This document shows, piece by piece, positions 7,756 through 15,764 of a DNA stretch of 64,000 nucleotides. The position numbers were made by a program, and so were the translations under genes. Position 1 is the stretch's first letter. Each line of letters starts with the position of its first letter. This stretch comes from Cupriavidus sp. WKF15 (GTDB lineage Bacteria; Pseudomonadota; Gammaproteobacteria; Burkholderiales; Burkholderiaceae), in NCBI RefSeq assembly GCF_029278605.1, contig NZ_CP119573.1:682001-746000 (forward strand), in the 5' to 3' direction. The notes under the pieces are model-generated. The model saw only the letters and a list, made by a program, of their open reading frames with translations. It made no database searches and had not been told where the DNA came from.

Positions 7756-9537
7756 TCAGGCCCGTATGATCATTAGCAGGCCTGCCACGCCGGTGATGAG
7801 GGCTGCAAGCGCGTCGCCGGCGATCATCCCGCCGCCGACCAGCGAAGCGGTGCTCATGTCCTCGGGCATGGACCGGCTGGGGCCGCGCGGGCCGAACCGC
7901 GCGGTGAGGCCCGCCACAAGGCCGCCCGCCGCCATCCACGCCGCGGCGGGCAGATTGACGAATCCGCCGAACGACGAGGCGTAGGGAGACGGCAGTAGCA
8001 CAGCTTCCAGCGCGAAATCGACCGCCCCGCCCGTTCTGCCCGACCGCGCAAAGCGCTGGTACCCTGCATGCGCACGCAGCGCCTTGCGCAGCACTTCCGT
8101 CACCAGGCCAATCGCCAACCCGATGACGACGGCAAGGTGCTGGTAGCCACGCGCTTCGGCCAGCCCGCGCAGCACGCCGACAATCTTGTAGGTCATCGCG
8201 GAGGTCCAGCGCGCCGGCTGCTGGTCGGCCGCGAGCGTGGTCTGGTCCAGCGCCAGCACCGGATAGGCCTGCAGGAGCAGCCGCGCGAGCGCCACGGCCA
8301 GCAGTGCGCCGACGATGATCCCGGCCACCTGGTAGCCGAACTGCACCATGCGGCTGCTGCCGAGGCGCCAGCCGGTGGAACGGTCCTGTTGCATGTCGCA
8401 GGCCTCGGCCGTGGACACCAGCAGCACTGTCGCGGCGATCAGGCCGACATGCGGCGCGCGCAGCCCCGCTGCCGCCATCAGGATCACGCACAGCACGAAC
8501 GCCGACGAGATCGGGTTCTGGTCCACCATGCCTACCGAAATGCCGTTGACCAGCGCGAACACCAGCACCAGCAGCACTGCCATCAGCTGGAAGCCCAGCG
8601 GCTGCCCGAACCAGGCCACGCCCGCCACCACCACCGCCGCGCCCCAAAGCAGCACCCATGCCGCCACCCAGCGCATGCCGGGCCCGCTGGCTTGCCGCGC
8701 CGCGGGCGCCGCTGCGCTGCGCCACTGTCGCCACGCACGTGCCAGCAGCAGCGAGACGTCGACCACGGCCGCGCCCATGATCATGCCCAGCGCAATCAGG
8801 AAAGTGATCTTGCGAAACGGCTCGCCCGGCGCCAGCCAGCCGATCGAGACGAAGTATGGCGTCATGGCCCAGCCCGCGAGGCCACCTGTCAAGGCCGCGA
8901 TGCCGATGCGCGCGCCCACGATCATCCCGGCCCCCATGGTCGAGGCCGACACATCGAGCGCCGCCAGCGGCGCCAGCCGGGCCACCCAGAGGCCGCTGGC
9001 CAGCCCCACCGCCATGCCCCCGGCCAGGCGCGACACGGAACGGCGCAACAGCAGCGGATCGGTCAGCGCGCGCAGGATATTGGCCACCGCCAGGCCGGAC
9101 GGAAAGGTCAGCTGCATGCGGTCGACCAGCAGCGGCGTATAGAGCATGCCGACGCCGACGCCATACATGCCGATGCACAGCATGTATGCCATCAGCTGCC
9201 ACAGCGGCGGCTGCGCCAGCCCGAGCCAGCTCATCGCCTGGATCACCACGGCCATGCCGCTCATGCCGGCCACCGATGCCGCCGCGGTCTGGATGTAGTT
9301 GGCGCCGTGCCGGCCCGCGGCCCCGTAGCCGCAGGTCACCACCGAGCCAAGGATGCCGGCCAGCACCTGCCCGCCCACGAAGAAGCCGAGCGAGAAGTTC
9401 ATGTAGGCCGCGGCGATCCCGCCCAGCGGCCCAAGCACCAGCATGCCCGCCGCGCCGAGCAGCAGGTGGTATTGCCAGCTTCCGGGCGCGGGCAGCCAGG
9501 GCAGGCGGGGAGCGGCTTCTGATGGGGCGGAAGGCAT
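7756..9537 (-). CDS. OPT family oligopeptide/metal-chelate transporter
   Basis: 593-aa integral membrane protein with about 14-16 hydrophobic segments spread over the whole length. GFFVGGQVLAGILGS, the G-rich YGAAGRHGANYIQTAAASVAG and MVDQNPISS near the middle are typical of the OPT/YSL superfamily, which imports small peptides or metal-siderophore complexes by proton symport. Bacterial OPT proteins are usually 550-700 aa, so this is full length. It is divergent from the FAD hydroxylase gene, with the MarR-type operator lying in the shared region, so the two might be co-regulated. Substrate unknown. Confidence 0.85.
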   Translation of the reverse strand: MPSAPSEAAPRLPWLPAPGSWQYHLLLGAAGMLVLGPLGGIAAAYMNFSLGFFVGGQVLAGILGSVVTCGYGAAGRHGANYIQTAAASVAGMSGMAVVIQAMSWLGLAQPPLWQLMAYMLCIGMYGVGVGMLYTPLLVDRMQLTFPSGLAVANILRALTDPLLLRRSVSRLAGGMAVGLASGLWVARLAPLAALDVSASTMGAGMIVGARIGIAALTGGLAGWAMTPYFVSIGWLAPGEPFRKITFLIALGMIMGAAVVDVSLLLARAWRQWRSAAAPAARQASGPGMRWVAAWVLLWGAAVVVAGVAWFGQPLGFQLMAVLLVLVFALVNGISVGMVDQNPISSAFVLCVILMAAAGLRAPHVGLIAATVLLVSTAEACDMQQDRSTGWRLGSSRMVQFGYQVAGIIVGALLAVALARLLLQAYPVLALDQTTLAADQQPARWTSAMTYKIVGVLRGLAEARGYQHLAVVIGLAIGLVTEVLRKALRAHAGYQRFARSGRTGGAVDFALEAVLLPSPYASSFGGFVNLPAAAWMAAGGLVAGLTARFGPRGPSRSMPEDMSTASLVGGGMIAGDALAALITGVAGLLMIIRA

Positions 9538-9619
9538 GGTGGACGGGCGGGTTGCCGGACAAGTGCTTCAGGCAAAGCATAGGCGAGAGACCGGTCCGCC
9601 GGGGTTTACACTAGTTTCG

Positions 9620-9650
9620 TGCGCAACTATTTTGTCGATATAGTTGCGCA
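9620..9650. promoter_or_regulatory. MarR-type operator palindrome
   Basis: Perfect 11-bp arms TGCGCAACTAT (9620-9630) and ATAGTTGCGCA (9640-9650) separated by 9 bp, followed by the half-site TACAACTA at 9651-9658. It lies between the divergent OPT gene and the hydroxylase gene, 26 nt before the hydroxylase ATG. The MarR regulator encoded two genes downstream is the obvious ligand. Confidence 0.75.
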
Positions 9651-9675
9651 TACAACTACATCGCAGAGCTTGTCC

Positions 9676-11355
9676 ATGCCAGACCTTTCCGCCCCTGCCA
9701 GCGCGGCAATGCCCGCGCCGCCCGCCGTCGAAGCGCGGCCGTGGCCGTCTTCCGTACCGGTGCTGATCGCCGGTGGCGGCCCGGTTGGCCTTGCGCTGAG
9801 CGCCCTGCTCGCGCGGCAAGGCATCGCCTCGCTCGTGGTGGAGGCCGACGACGGCTACTGCGCGGGCAGCCGCGCCATCTGCATGTCGCGCCGCTCGCTG
9901 GAGATCCTCGGCTGGGTGGGCGCCGACCAGGCCACCGTCGGCAAGGGCCTGCCCTGGGTCGGCGGACGCAGCTACTACCGCGATACCGAAGTGTTGCACT
10001 TCAGCATGCCGAGCGAACCCGGCAAGCGCTTCGCGCCGATGGTCAACATCCAGCAGTACTACCTGGAGGCCTTCGCCCACCAGGCCGCGCTGGCCTGCGG
10101 CCCGCTCGCCGACGTGCGCTTCGGCGCGCGCGTGGCGGCCGTGCGCCAGGACGCCGACGGTGTCAGCGTGGACATCGAGACCGCGCAGGGCATCCGGCAG
10201 GTCCGCGCCCGGTGGCTGGTGGCCTGCGACGGCGGCCGCAGCACCGTGCGCGAACAGCTTGGCCTGCGCATGGAAGGCACACAGTATGAAGGGCGCTACG
10301 TGATCGTCGATATCGTGCAGAAGACGCGGCGCGACGTCGAGCGGCTGGCGTGGTTCGATCCGCCGTCGAATCCCGGCTCGACCATCCTGATGCACCGCCA
10401 GCCCGACGACGTCTGGCGCATCGACTACCAGATCCGCGACGATGAGGATCCGGTCGAAGCCGTCAAACCCGAGAACGTGCTGCCGCGCGTGCAGAGCCAC
10501 CTCGACATGATCGGCGAGACCGAGCCGTGGGAACCGCTGTGGATCTCGATCTACAACGCCAAGTGCCTGACGCTCGGTGCGTACCGGCACGGCCGCGTGC
10601 TGTTCGCCGGCGATGCGGCACACCTGGTGCCGATCTTCGGTGTGCGCGGGCTCAATTCCGGACTGGACGATGCCGGCAACCTCGCCTGGAAGCTCGCCTG
10701 GGTCATCCATGGCCGCGCCGACGCCGCGCTGCTCGATTCCTACTCGACCGAGCGTGTCCATGCCACGCGGCAGAACATCGCCTACGGTGCCAAGAGCACA
10801 GAGTTCATGGCGCCGCCCAACTTCGCCTTCAGCCTGATGCGCGAGGCCACGCTGCGCCTCGCGCTCGATCAACCCGCGGTACGCTCGCTGATCAACCCGC
10901 GCCAGTCGGCACCCATCGCCTATACAGGCTCGGCGCTCAACGGCCCGACCGACTTCGGCGACGACTGCCCCGGCGCGGCGCCGGGCATGCCCGCGCCGGA
11001 AGCGCGCCTGAGTGAAGGGCACCTGACTGCAAGCTTCGGCCAATGCTTCACGCTGCTGTGGTTCGGCGATGGTGCGCCCGTGCCGGACGAACTGACGGCC
11101 CTGGTGCAGGCGCATGCCACGAACCTGCAGCTTCGCGTGATCGTTCCCGCCGGCGGTGCGCCGCAGCCCGGCGCATTGGCTGATCTCGACGGCCACGCCC
11201 TCGCGCGCTATGGCGCGCAAGCCGGCACGCTGTACGTGATCCGTCCGGACGGCTATGTGCTGGCGCGCTGGCGCGCTCCGCAACCGGAGCCGCTCCGCAC
11301 CGTCCTCGCCCGCTTCCTGCAAACCCCCGCTGACAGAGCCCGCCATGCAAGCTGA
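9676..11355 (+). CDS. FAD-dependent aromatic hydroxylase (MhpA-like)
   Basis: 559-aa class A flavoprotein monooxygenase. GGGPVG at residues 33-38 binds the FAD ADP moiety, VACDGGRSTVR (~residue 180-190) is the DG motif that contacts FAD and NAD(P)H, and FAGDAAHLVPIFGVRGLNSG (~residue 310-330) is the GD motif. The rest has the thioredoxin-like carboxyl end of phenol/3-(3-hydroxyphenyl)propionate hydroxylases. A GTG at 9619 is in frame, but translation from it would run through the operator, so the ATG at 9676 is chosen. It forms a unit with a small downstream gene and a MarR regulator, which fits control by an aromatic acid. Exact substrate unknown. Confidence 0.88.
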   Translation: MPDLSAPASAAMPAPPAVEARPWPSSVPVLIAGGGPVGLALSALLARQGIASLVVEADDGYCAGSRAICMSRRSLEILGWVGADQATVGKGLPWVGGRSYYRDTEVLHFSMPSEPGKRFAPMVNIQQYYLEAFAHQAALACGPLADVRFGARVAAVRQDADGVSVDIETAQGIRQVRARWLVACDGGRSTVREQLGLRMEGTQYEGRYVIVDIVQKTRRDVERLAWFDPPSNPGSTILMHRQPDDVWRIDYQIRDDEDPVEAVKPENVLPRVQSHLDMIGETEPWEPLWISIYNAKCLTLGAYRHGRVLFAGDAAHLVPIFGVRGLNSGLDDAGNLAWKLAWVIHGRADAALLDSYSTERVHATRQNIAYGAKSTEFMAPPNFAFSLMREATLRLALDQPAVRSLINPRQSAPIAYTGSALNGPTDFGDDCPGAAPGMPAPEARLSEGHLTASFGQCFTLLWFGDGAPVPDELTALVQAHATNLQLRVIVPAGGAPQPGALADLDGHALARYGAQAGTLYVIRPDGYVLARWRAPQPEPLRTVLARFLQTPADRARHAS

Positions 11356-11517
11356 AGAACTCGACCTCGCCTACACCCGCCTCTGCGAAGCCATGGCCGG
11401 TGTCGGCCAGGACAAGGCGCCGCTGCTGCTCGCCATGGTCTGCCTGGCCTGATAAGCCGCCAGGACGCACTGGCCCCGGTGCTCGACCTGATCGAAACGG
11501 CCGAGGCGCGGGTGTAA
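11345..11517 (+). pseudogene. small DUF2783-like gene with a frameshift
   Basis: The ATG at 11345 overlaps the hydroxylase stop. The first frame reads MQAEELDLAYTRLCEAM and stops after 35 codons at 11450. Moving one base there gives an uninterrupted continuation, ALISRQDALAPVLDLIETAE, to a TAA at 11515-11517. The joined product (~57 aa) looks like the small helical companion proteins (DUF2783 type) that follow MhpA-like hydroxylases. Either one C was lost from the run around CTGGCCTGATAAG, or there is a sequence error, or the short form is real. The frame break is seen directly; the family name is a tentative pattern match. Confidence 0.55.
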
Positions 11518-11544
11518 AGTCCCGTTTCCCTGCCCGGATCCGAT

Positions 11545-12003
11545 ATGAAAGCCCTGCCCCGCCTGGACCAGTTCCTGACCTACCGCCTGCACCAGGTCAA
11601 CAAGCTCAGCGACAAGGACAGCGCCTACGCCTACCTTGAGCAGTGCGGCCTGCTGCTCAGCGAAGGCCGCTGCCTGGCCGCCATCGGCGCGTTCGCGCCG
11701 CTGTCAGTCAATGCGCTCGCGCAGAAAGCCAACCTGACCAAGGGCCAGGCCAGCCGCTCGGCGCAGGCGCTGGTGGAGCGCGGACTGGTCAGCAAGTCCG
11801 CGAGCGCGGCCGACGGCCGCGGCGTGGTGCTGGCACTGACGCCGCAGGGCAAGCCGCTGTACCGCCAGGCCATCACGATGATCGCCAGGCGCAACGACGA
11901 AATCTTCGGCTGCCTGAGCGAGGCGGAGCAGGCGCAGCTGGGGAACCTGCTCGACAAGCTGGTTGCCCACGCCACGCGGGACGACCAGCCCGAAGACGCT
12001 TAA
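11545..12003 (+). CDS. MarR family transcriptional regulator
   Basis: 152-aa winged-helix repressor. The wHTH spans about residues 45-110: LSVNALAQKANLTKGQASRSAQALVERGLV, then wing SASAADGRGVVLALTPQGK. The carboxyl dimerisation helices follow. MarR proteins release DNA when they bind small phenolics. Together with the palindrome at 9620-9650 it probably autoregulates the hydroxylase unit. Its stop overlaps the convergent yccF stop by 4 nt. Confidence 0.9.
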   Translation: MKALPRLDQFLTYRLHQVNKLSDKDSAYAYLEQCGLLLSEGRCLAAIGAFAPLSVNALAQKANLTKGQASRSAQALVERGLVSKSASAADGRGVVLALTPQGKPLYRQAITMIARRNDEIFGCLSEAEQAQLGNLLDKLVAHATRDDQPEDA

Positions 12004-12455
12004 CGCCTCAGCCCATCCACGTGCGCGCGCGCCCCATCGCGCCGCGCGGCCTCGGCCACCTCGTTGCTCACCACGGTCTGCCCGATCGGTGCCAGCGCGA
12101 TGCCGGCCAGCTTCAGGTGCTGGATGGCGAACGGAATGCCGATGATGGTCACGAAGCAGGCAATGGCCGACATGACATGGCCGATCGCCAGCCAGATCCC
12201 TGCAAAGACGAACCACAGCACGTTGCCGACCATGCCGAGTGCGCCGGTGCCGATGTCGTCGCGCTGGTTCAGTTCGCGCCGGCTGATCGCCTGCTTGCCG
12301 AACGGAAAGAACGTGAAGCTGCCGATCACGAAGCAGGCCTTGCCCCATGGAATGCCAATGATCGAGCAGAAGGCCAGCAGTCCTGCGAGCCACCAGGCCA
12401 GCCCCATGAGGACGCCGCCAAGGATGAACCAGAGGAAATTGCCGATCGCGCGCAT
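12000..12455 (-). CDS. yccF: YccF domain membrane protein
   Basis: 151-aa inner-membrane protein with two YccF repeats: NFLWFILGGVLMGLAWWLAG...IGIPWGKACF and NVLWFVFAGIWLAIGHVMSA...IGIPFAIQHLKLA, each with two membrane segments and the IGIP turn. Function is unknown in the family. The ATG at 12455 begins MRAIGNFLWF, the family's usual start. In-frame sequence further upstream reads through the iteron repeats and is not coding. Convergent with marR. Confidence 0.85.
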   Translation of the reverse strand: MRAIGNFLWFILGGVLMGLAWWLAGLLAFCSIIGIPWGKACFVIGSFTFFPFGKQAISRRELNQRDDIGTGALGMVGNVLWFVFAGIWLAIGHVMSAIACFVTIIGIPFAIQHLKLAGIALAPIGQTVVSNEVAEAARRDGARAHVDGLRR

Positions 12456-12504
12456 GCGGGGATTCCGGAAGTGAAGGAGAACTCGATGATACGCGCCGGC
12501 AAAA

Positions 12505-12520
12505 GCGTACCTGTTTCTGC
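12505..12520 (-). repeat. dispersed iteron copy
   Basis: GCGTACCTGTTTCTGC on the plus strand, the reverse complement of the origin iteron with one C-to-T change, ~21.4 kb left of the origin cluster. Confidence 0.85.
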
Positions 12521-12618
12521 GTGCCTGGCAACAGCGGCAAGGCGCCCGGGATTTCAGCCGCAAATCGCTACGCCGGAAAGCGCAAACGCCACCTGTCCCT
12601 GACGCGCGACGCCACGAA

Positions 12619-12634
12619 GCGTACCTGTTTCTGC
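12619..12634 (-). repeat. dispersed iteron copy
   Basis: GCGTACCTGTTTCTGC. Only 2 bp separate it from the next copy at 12637, so the two form an 18-bp-spaced tandem. Confidence 0.85.
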
Positions 12635-12636
12635 AT

Positions 12637-12652
12637 GCGTACCCGTTTCTGC
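12637..12652 (-). repeat. dispersed iteron copy
   Basis: Exact reverse complement of the consensus iteron, GCGTACCCGTTTCTGC. Confidence 0.9.
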
Positions 12653-12671
12653 GGGCATGATTCCCGGCCAG

Positions 12672-12687
12672 GCGTACCCGTTTCTGC
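12672..12687 (-). repeat. dispersed iteron copy
   Basis: Exact reverse complement of the consensus, ending ~100 bp before the dehydrogenase ATG. Confidence 0.9.
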
Positions 12688-12785
12688 GTGCCGGCACGCA
12701 AGGCGCATCGGCGCTAGAATGTGCGCCTCTTTGCCTTTTCCGCCGTCGCCGCCCCACGCGGCAGTCCTCCTGCAGTCTCCCCGTC

Positions 12786-13718
12786 ATGAAGCCCGTCCTG
12801 ATTGTCCTGAACCCGATGTCGCCCCAACACCTCGCCAGCATTGGCGAGCGATTCACCGTGCACTACGCGCCAGACGCCGCCAAGCGCGCCGACGCCGTGG
12901 CCACGCACGGCGGCACGACGCGGGCGGTGCTCACGATCGGCTCGATCGGCCTGACAGCGGCCGAGATCGACGCCATGCCGCAGCTGGAGCTTATCTGCGC
13001 GCTCGGCGCCGGCTTCGAGAACATCGCGCGCGAACATGCGCGTGCGCGCGGCATCGCAGTGGCCAACGGGGCCGGCACCAATGACAGCTGCGTGGCCGAC
13101 CACGCCATGGCGCTGCTGCTGGCCACGGTGCGCGGGGTGCCGCAACTGGACACCGACACACGCGCCGGCCACTGGCGCGACGCGCTGCCGCTGCGCCCGA
13201 ACTTCTCGGGCAAGCGCATGGGCATCGTCGGACTGGGCACCATCGGCCGGCGCATCGCGCGGCGTGGCGAAGGGTTCGACCTGGAGATCGGCTATCACAA
13301 CCGCATGGCGCGTCCCGACGCGCCGTACCGCTATTTCGACAGCGTGACGGCGCTGGCGCTGTGGGCCGACTACCTTGTCATCGCAACGCCCGGCGGCGCC
13401 GGCACGCGTCACCTGGTGAACGCCGGCGTGCTGGCCGCGCTGGGTGCGTCGGGCTTTCTCGTCAATATCGCGCGGGGCAGCGTGGTCGACACTGCCGCGC
13501 TCGCGCAGGCGCTGCATGCCGGTACGGTCGGCGGTGCCGGCCTGGATGTCTATGAAAGCGAACCGGCCCCGCCCACGGTGCTGCTGGACTGCCCGAACGT
13601 GGTGTTGACCCCGCACATGGCCGGCTGGTCGCCTGAAGCGATCCAGGCCTCGGTGGACCAGTTCCTCGAAAATGCCCGCCGCCACTTTGCCGGCGAGCCG
13701 CTGCTGACGCCGGTCTGA
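12786..13718 (+). CDS. D-isomer-specific 2-hydroxyacid dehydrogenase
   Basis: 310-aa NAD(P)-dependent reductase of 2-oxo acids, of the glyoxylate/hydroxypyruvate reductase type. The Rossmann fold is GIVGLGTIGRRIA, and HNR follows, where an Arg often signals NADP(H) preference. The catalytic triad is in place: Arg in NIARGSVVD, Glu in GLDVYESEP and His in LTPHMAGWS. Length and motif order are normal. It is a single gene behind a region loaded with iterons. The actual substrate (hydroxypyruvate, glyoxylate or phenylpyruvate) cannot be decided. Confidence 0.88.
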   Translation: MKPVLIVLNPMSPQHLASIGERFTVHYAPDAAKRADAVATHGGTTRAVLTIGSIGLTAAEIDAMPQLELICALGAGFENIAREHARARGIAVANGAGTNDSCVADHAMALLLATVRGVPQLDTDTRAGHWRDALPLRPNFSGKRMGIVGLGTIGRRIARRGEGFDLEIGYHNRMARPDAPYRYFDSVTALALWADYLVIATPGGAGTRHLVNAGVLAALGASGFLVNIARGSVVDTAALAQALHAGTVGGAGLDVYESEPAPPTVLLDCPNVVLTPHMAGWSPEAIQASVDQFLENARRHFAGEPLLTPV

Positions 13719-13731
13719 AGCGCCTGCCGGC

Positions 13732-15063
13732 TCAGGCGGCGGGGAAGGTCACGCGCACGCGCAGTCCCGGCGCCGCATCCTCCAGCGCCACTCGGGCGCC
13801 ATGCGACTGCGCGATCTCGGCGACGATGGCCAGGCCCAGCCCGCTGCCGCCGGTCGGCGCTTCGGGCAAGCGGTAGAAGCGATCGAATACGCGCACGCGC
13901 TCGGCCGCCGGAATGCCCGGCCCGTTGTCGCTGACCACCAGCTCCACCTCGTGGCTGCCGGTTGGGTGCCGGACCTGCACGTCGACGCGGCTACCGCGCG
14001 GGATGTACGCCAGTGCGTTGTCGATCAGGTTCGTCAGCAGGATGCGCAGGGCATCGGCGTCGCCGCGTATACGGATGGGGCCGCTGTCGGCGTCCATCCC
14101 CAGGTCAATTTCGCGGTCGAGCGCGGCCTGCGCCATGTCGGCCACCACCCCGGCGGCCACGCCGGGCAAGTCCAGCGGCTCGTGCGGCAGCGTCACCGCG
14201 CCGGGTTCCTGGCGCGCCAGCGTCAGCAACTGCGCCACCAGGTGGGTCAGGCGCTCCAGGCCCTGGCGCAGCTTGCCGAGCGCTTCGCGCCGGGCCTGCG
14301 GATCTTCGGCGCGCTCCACCAGTTGCGCCTGCAGCTGCAACGCCGCCAGCGGCGTACGCAGCGCGTGCGCGGCATCGGCCACGAACGCGCGCTGGGTGTC
14401 CAGCGCATGCGACAGGCGCGCCAGGAGCTGGTCGAGTGCGGCGCTGAGCGGCGCGATCTCATCAGGCATCGGACGCACGGCCAGCGGCGCGAGCGAGCTG
14501 GCGTCGCGGGCCCGCACTTCGGTGGCGATCTCGCGCAACGGCCGCAGGCCGCGGCCTACCGCCATCCATACCAGCCAGGCCAGCAACGGCAGCAGGAGCA
14601 ACAGCGGCGCCACGGTACGCAGCGCCATGCGCGCGGCCAGCGTGCGCCGCGCGCTCATGGGCTGCGCGATCTGCACCACGGCCGGACCCAGCTGCATGCT
14701 GTAGAGCCGCCATTCGCCTTCGCCGGTCGTGACATTGGAGAAGCCCAGTTCCGCCCGCGCCGGCAGGGCCGGATGCGCGTGCGAGAGGTACAGGCTGCGG
14801 CCCGAGCCGTCCCAGATATGGATGACCACATCTTCGTCCGCGTGCAGCAGGTCGACACCGGCCCCGCCCTCGACCAGGAACGGCGGCGCCACCGGGTCGG
14901 CGAACTGGCTCGGCAGCGCGGCCGCGACCTGCTTCATCTGGTAGTCGAACAGGGCATTGGCTTCCTGGCGGGCCTGCCCGTAGATCAGCACGGTCGCCAT
15001 GGCGATGCCGACGAGCAGGCCGGCGGCCAGCCACCACAGCAGGGTTCGCTGGATCGAACGCAT
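13732..15063 (-). CDS. sensor histidine kinase (QseC/TctE type)
   Basis: 443-aa membrane kinase. A transmembrane helix at residues ~8-28, a periplasmic sensor of about 120 residues, a second helix at ~150-170, then HAMP. The H-box AFVADAAHALRTPLAAL carries the phospho-acceptor His233. The N-box reads LLTNLIDNALAYIPRG, and the G-boxes are DNGPGIP and GSGLGLAIV. It shares its first base with the stop of the response-regulator gene upstream, so the pair is one operon. Signal unknown. Confidence 0.92.
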   Translation of the reverse strand: MRSIQRTLLWWLAAGLLVGIAMATVLIYGQARQEANALFDYQMKQVAAALPSQFADPVAPPFLVEGGAGVDLLHADEDVVIHIWDGSGRSLYLSHAHPALPARAELGFSNVTTGEGEWRLYSMQLGPAVVQIAQPMSARRTLAARMALRTVAPLLLLLPLLAWLVWMAVGRGLRPLREIATEVRARDASSLAPLAVRPMPDEIAPLSAALDQLLARLSHALDTQRAFVADAAHALRTPLAALQLQAQLVERAEDPQARREALGKLRQGLERLTHLVAQLLTLARQEPGAVTLPHEPLDLPGVAAGVVADMAQAALDREIDLGMDADSGPIRIRGDADALRILLTNLIDNALAYIPRGSRVDVQVRHPTGSHEVELVVSDNGPGIPAAERVRVFDRFYRLPEAPTGGSGLGLAIVAEIAQSHGARVALEDAAPGLRVRVTFPAA

Positions 15064-15761
15064 CAGTGTCCTGCTTCCTCTTCGAGCCGCGGCACGACAT
15101 AGCCCACGCCGCGGATATTGCGGATCAGCGCGGCGCCGAACTTCTTGCGCAGCGCGTGGATATAGACCTCCACCGTGTTGCTGCCCACTTCGTCATCCCA
15201 GCCGTACAAGCGCTCCTGCAACTGCGCCACCGACCAGACCTTGCCCGGGCGCGCCAACAGCGCCGACAGCAGCGAGAATTCGCGCGCGGACAGCCGTACC
15301 GGCTCGCCGTTCAGTGTCACTTCCCGTGTCGCCGGATTGAGCGAAATGGTGCCGTAGCTGAGGACCGGCTCGGCCCGTCCTTCGGCGCGGCGCGCCAGCG
15401 CGTGCATGCGCGCGGCCAGTTCCTGCAGGTCGAACGGCTTGACGAGGTAATCGTCCGCGCCCGCATTGAGCCCGGCCACGCGGTCCGCCACCGCGTCGCG
15501 CGCGGTCAGGATCAGCACCGGCGTAGACACGCCGCGCGCGCGCAGGGCACGCAGCACGTCCAGGCCCGAACGGCGCGGCAGCCCCAGGTCGAGCAGGACC
15601 AGGTCATAGCAGGCAGCGTCTCCCGGCCCGCCCGCGGGGGTGGCGGCAGCGAGGCCGGCCTCTCCATCCTGCACCCAGTCCACGGCAAACCCTTCCTGGC
15701 GCAGCGCGAGCTTCACGCTGTCGCCGATCATGGCATCGTCTTCCACCAGCAATACGCGCAT
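15063..15761 (-). CDS. OmpR-family response regulator (QseB-like)
   Basis: 232-aa two-domain regulator. The receiver has acidic residues E7-D9, the phospho-acceptor Asp58 in LVLLDLGLP, and Lys in DDYLVKPFD. A winged-helix DNA-binding domain (about residues 125-225) ends RNIRGVGYVVP. A short insertion, TPAGGPGDAACYD, lies just before the Asp58 strand. It is translated ahead of the kinase gene and overlaps it by 1 nt. Target genes not evident. Confidence 0.92.
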   Translation of the reverse strand: MRVLLVEDDAMIGDSVKLALRQEGFAVDWVQDGEAGLAAATPAGGPGDAACYDLVLLDLGLPRRSGLDVLRALRARGVSTPVLILTARDAVADRVAGLNAGADDYLVKPFDLQELAARMHALARRAEGRAEPVLSYGTISLNPATREVTLNGEPVRLSAREFSLLSALLARPGKVWSVAQLQERLYGWDDEVGSNTVEVYIHALRKKFGAALIRNIRGVGYVVPRLEEEAGH

Positions 15762-15764
15762 GTC

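Larger units (their letters stand above)
12456..12785. other. intergenic region with four dispersed iterons
   Basis: 330 bp between divergent yccF and the dehydrogenase gene. It holds four copies of the origin iteron, all in reverse orientation, and must contain both promoters; I could not place -35/-10 boxes with confidence. Confidence 0.6.
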
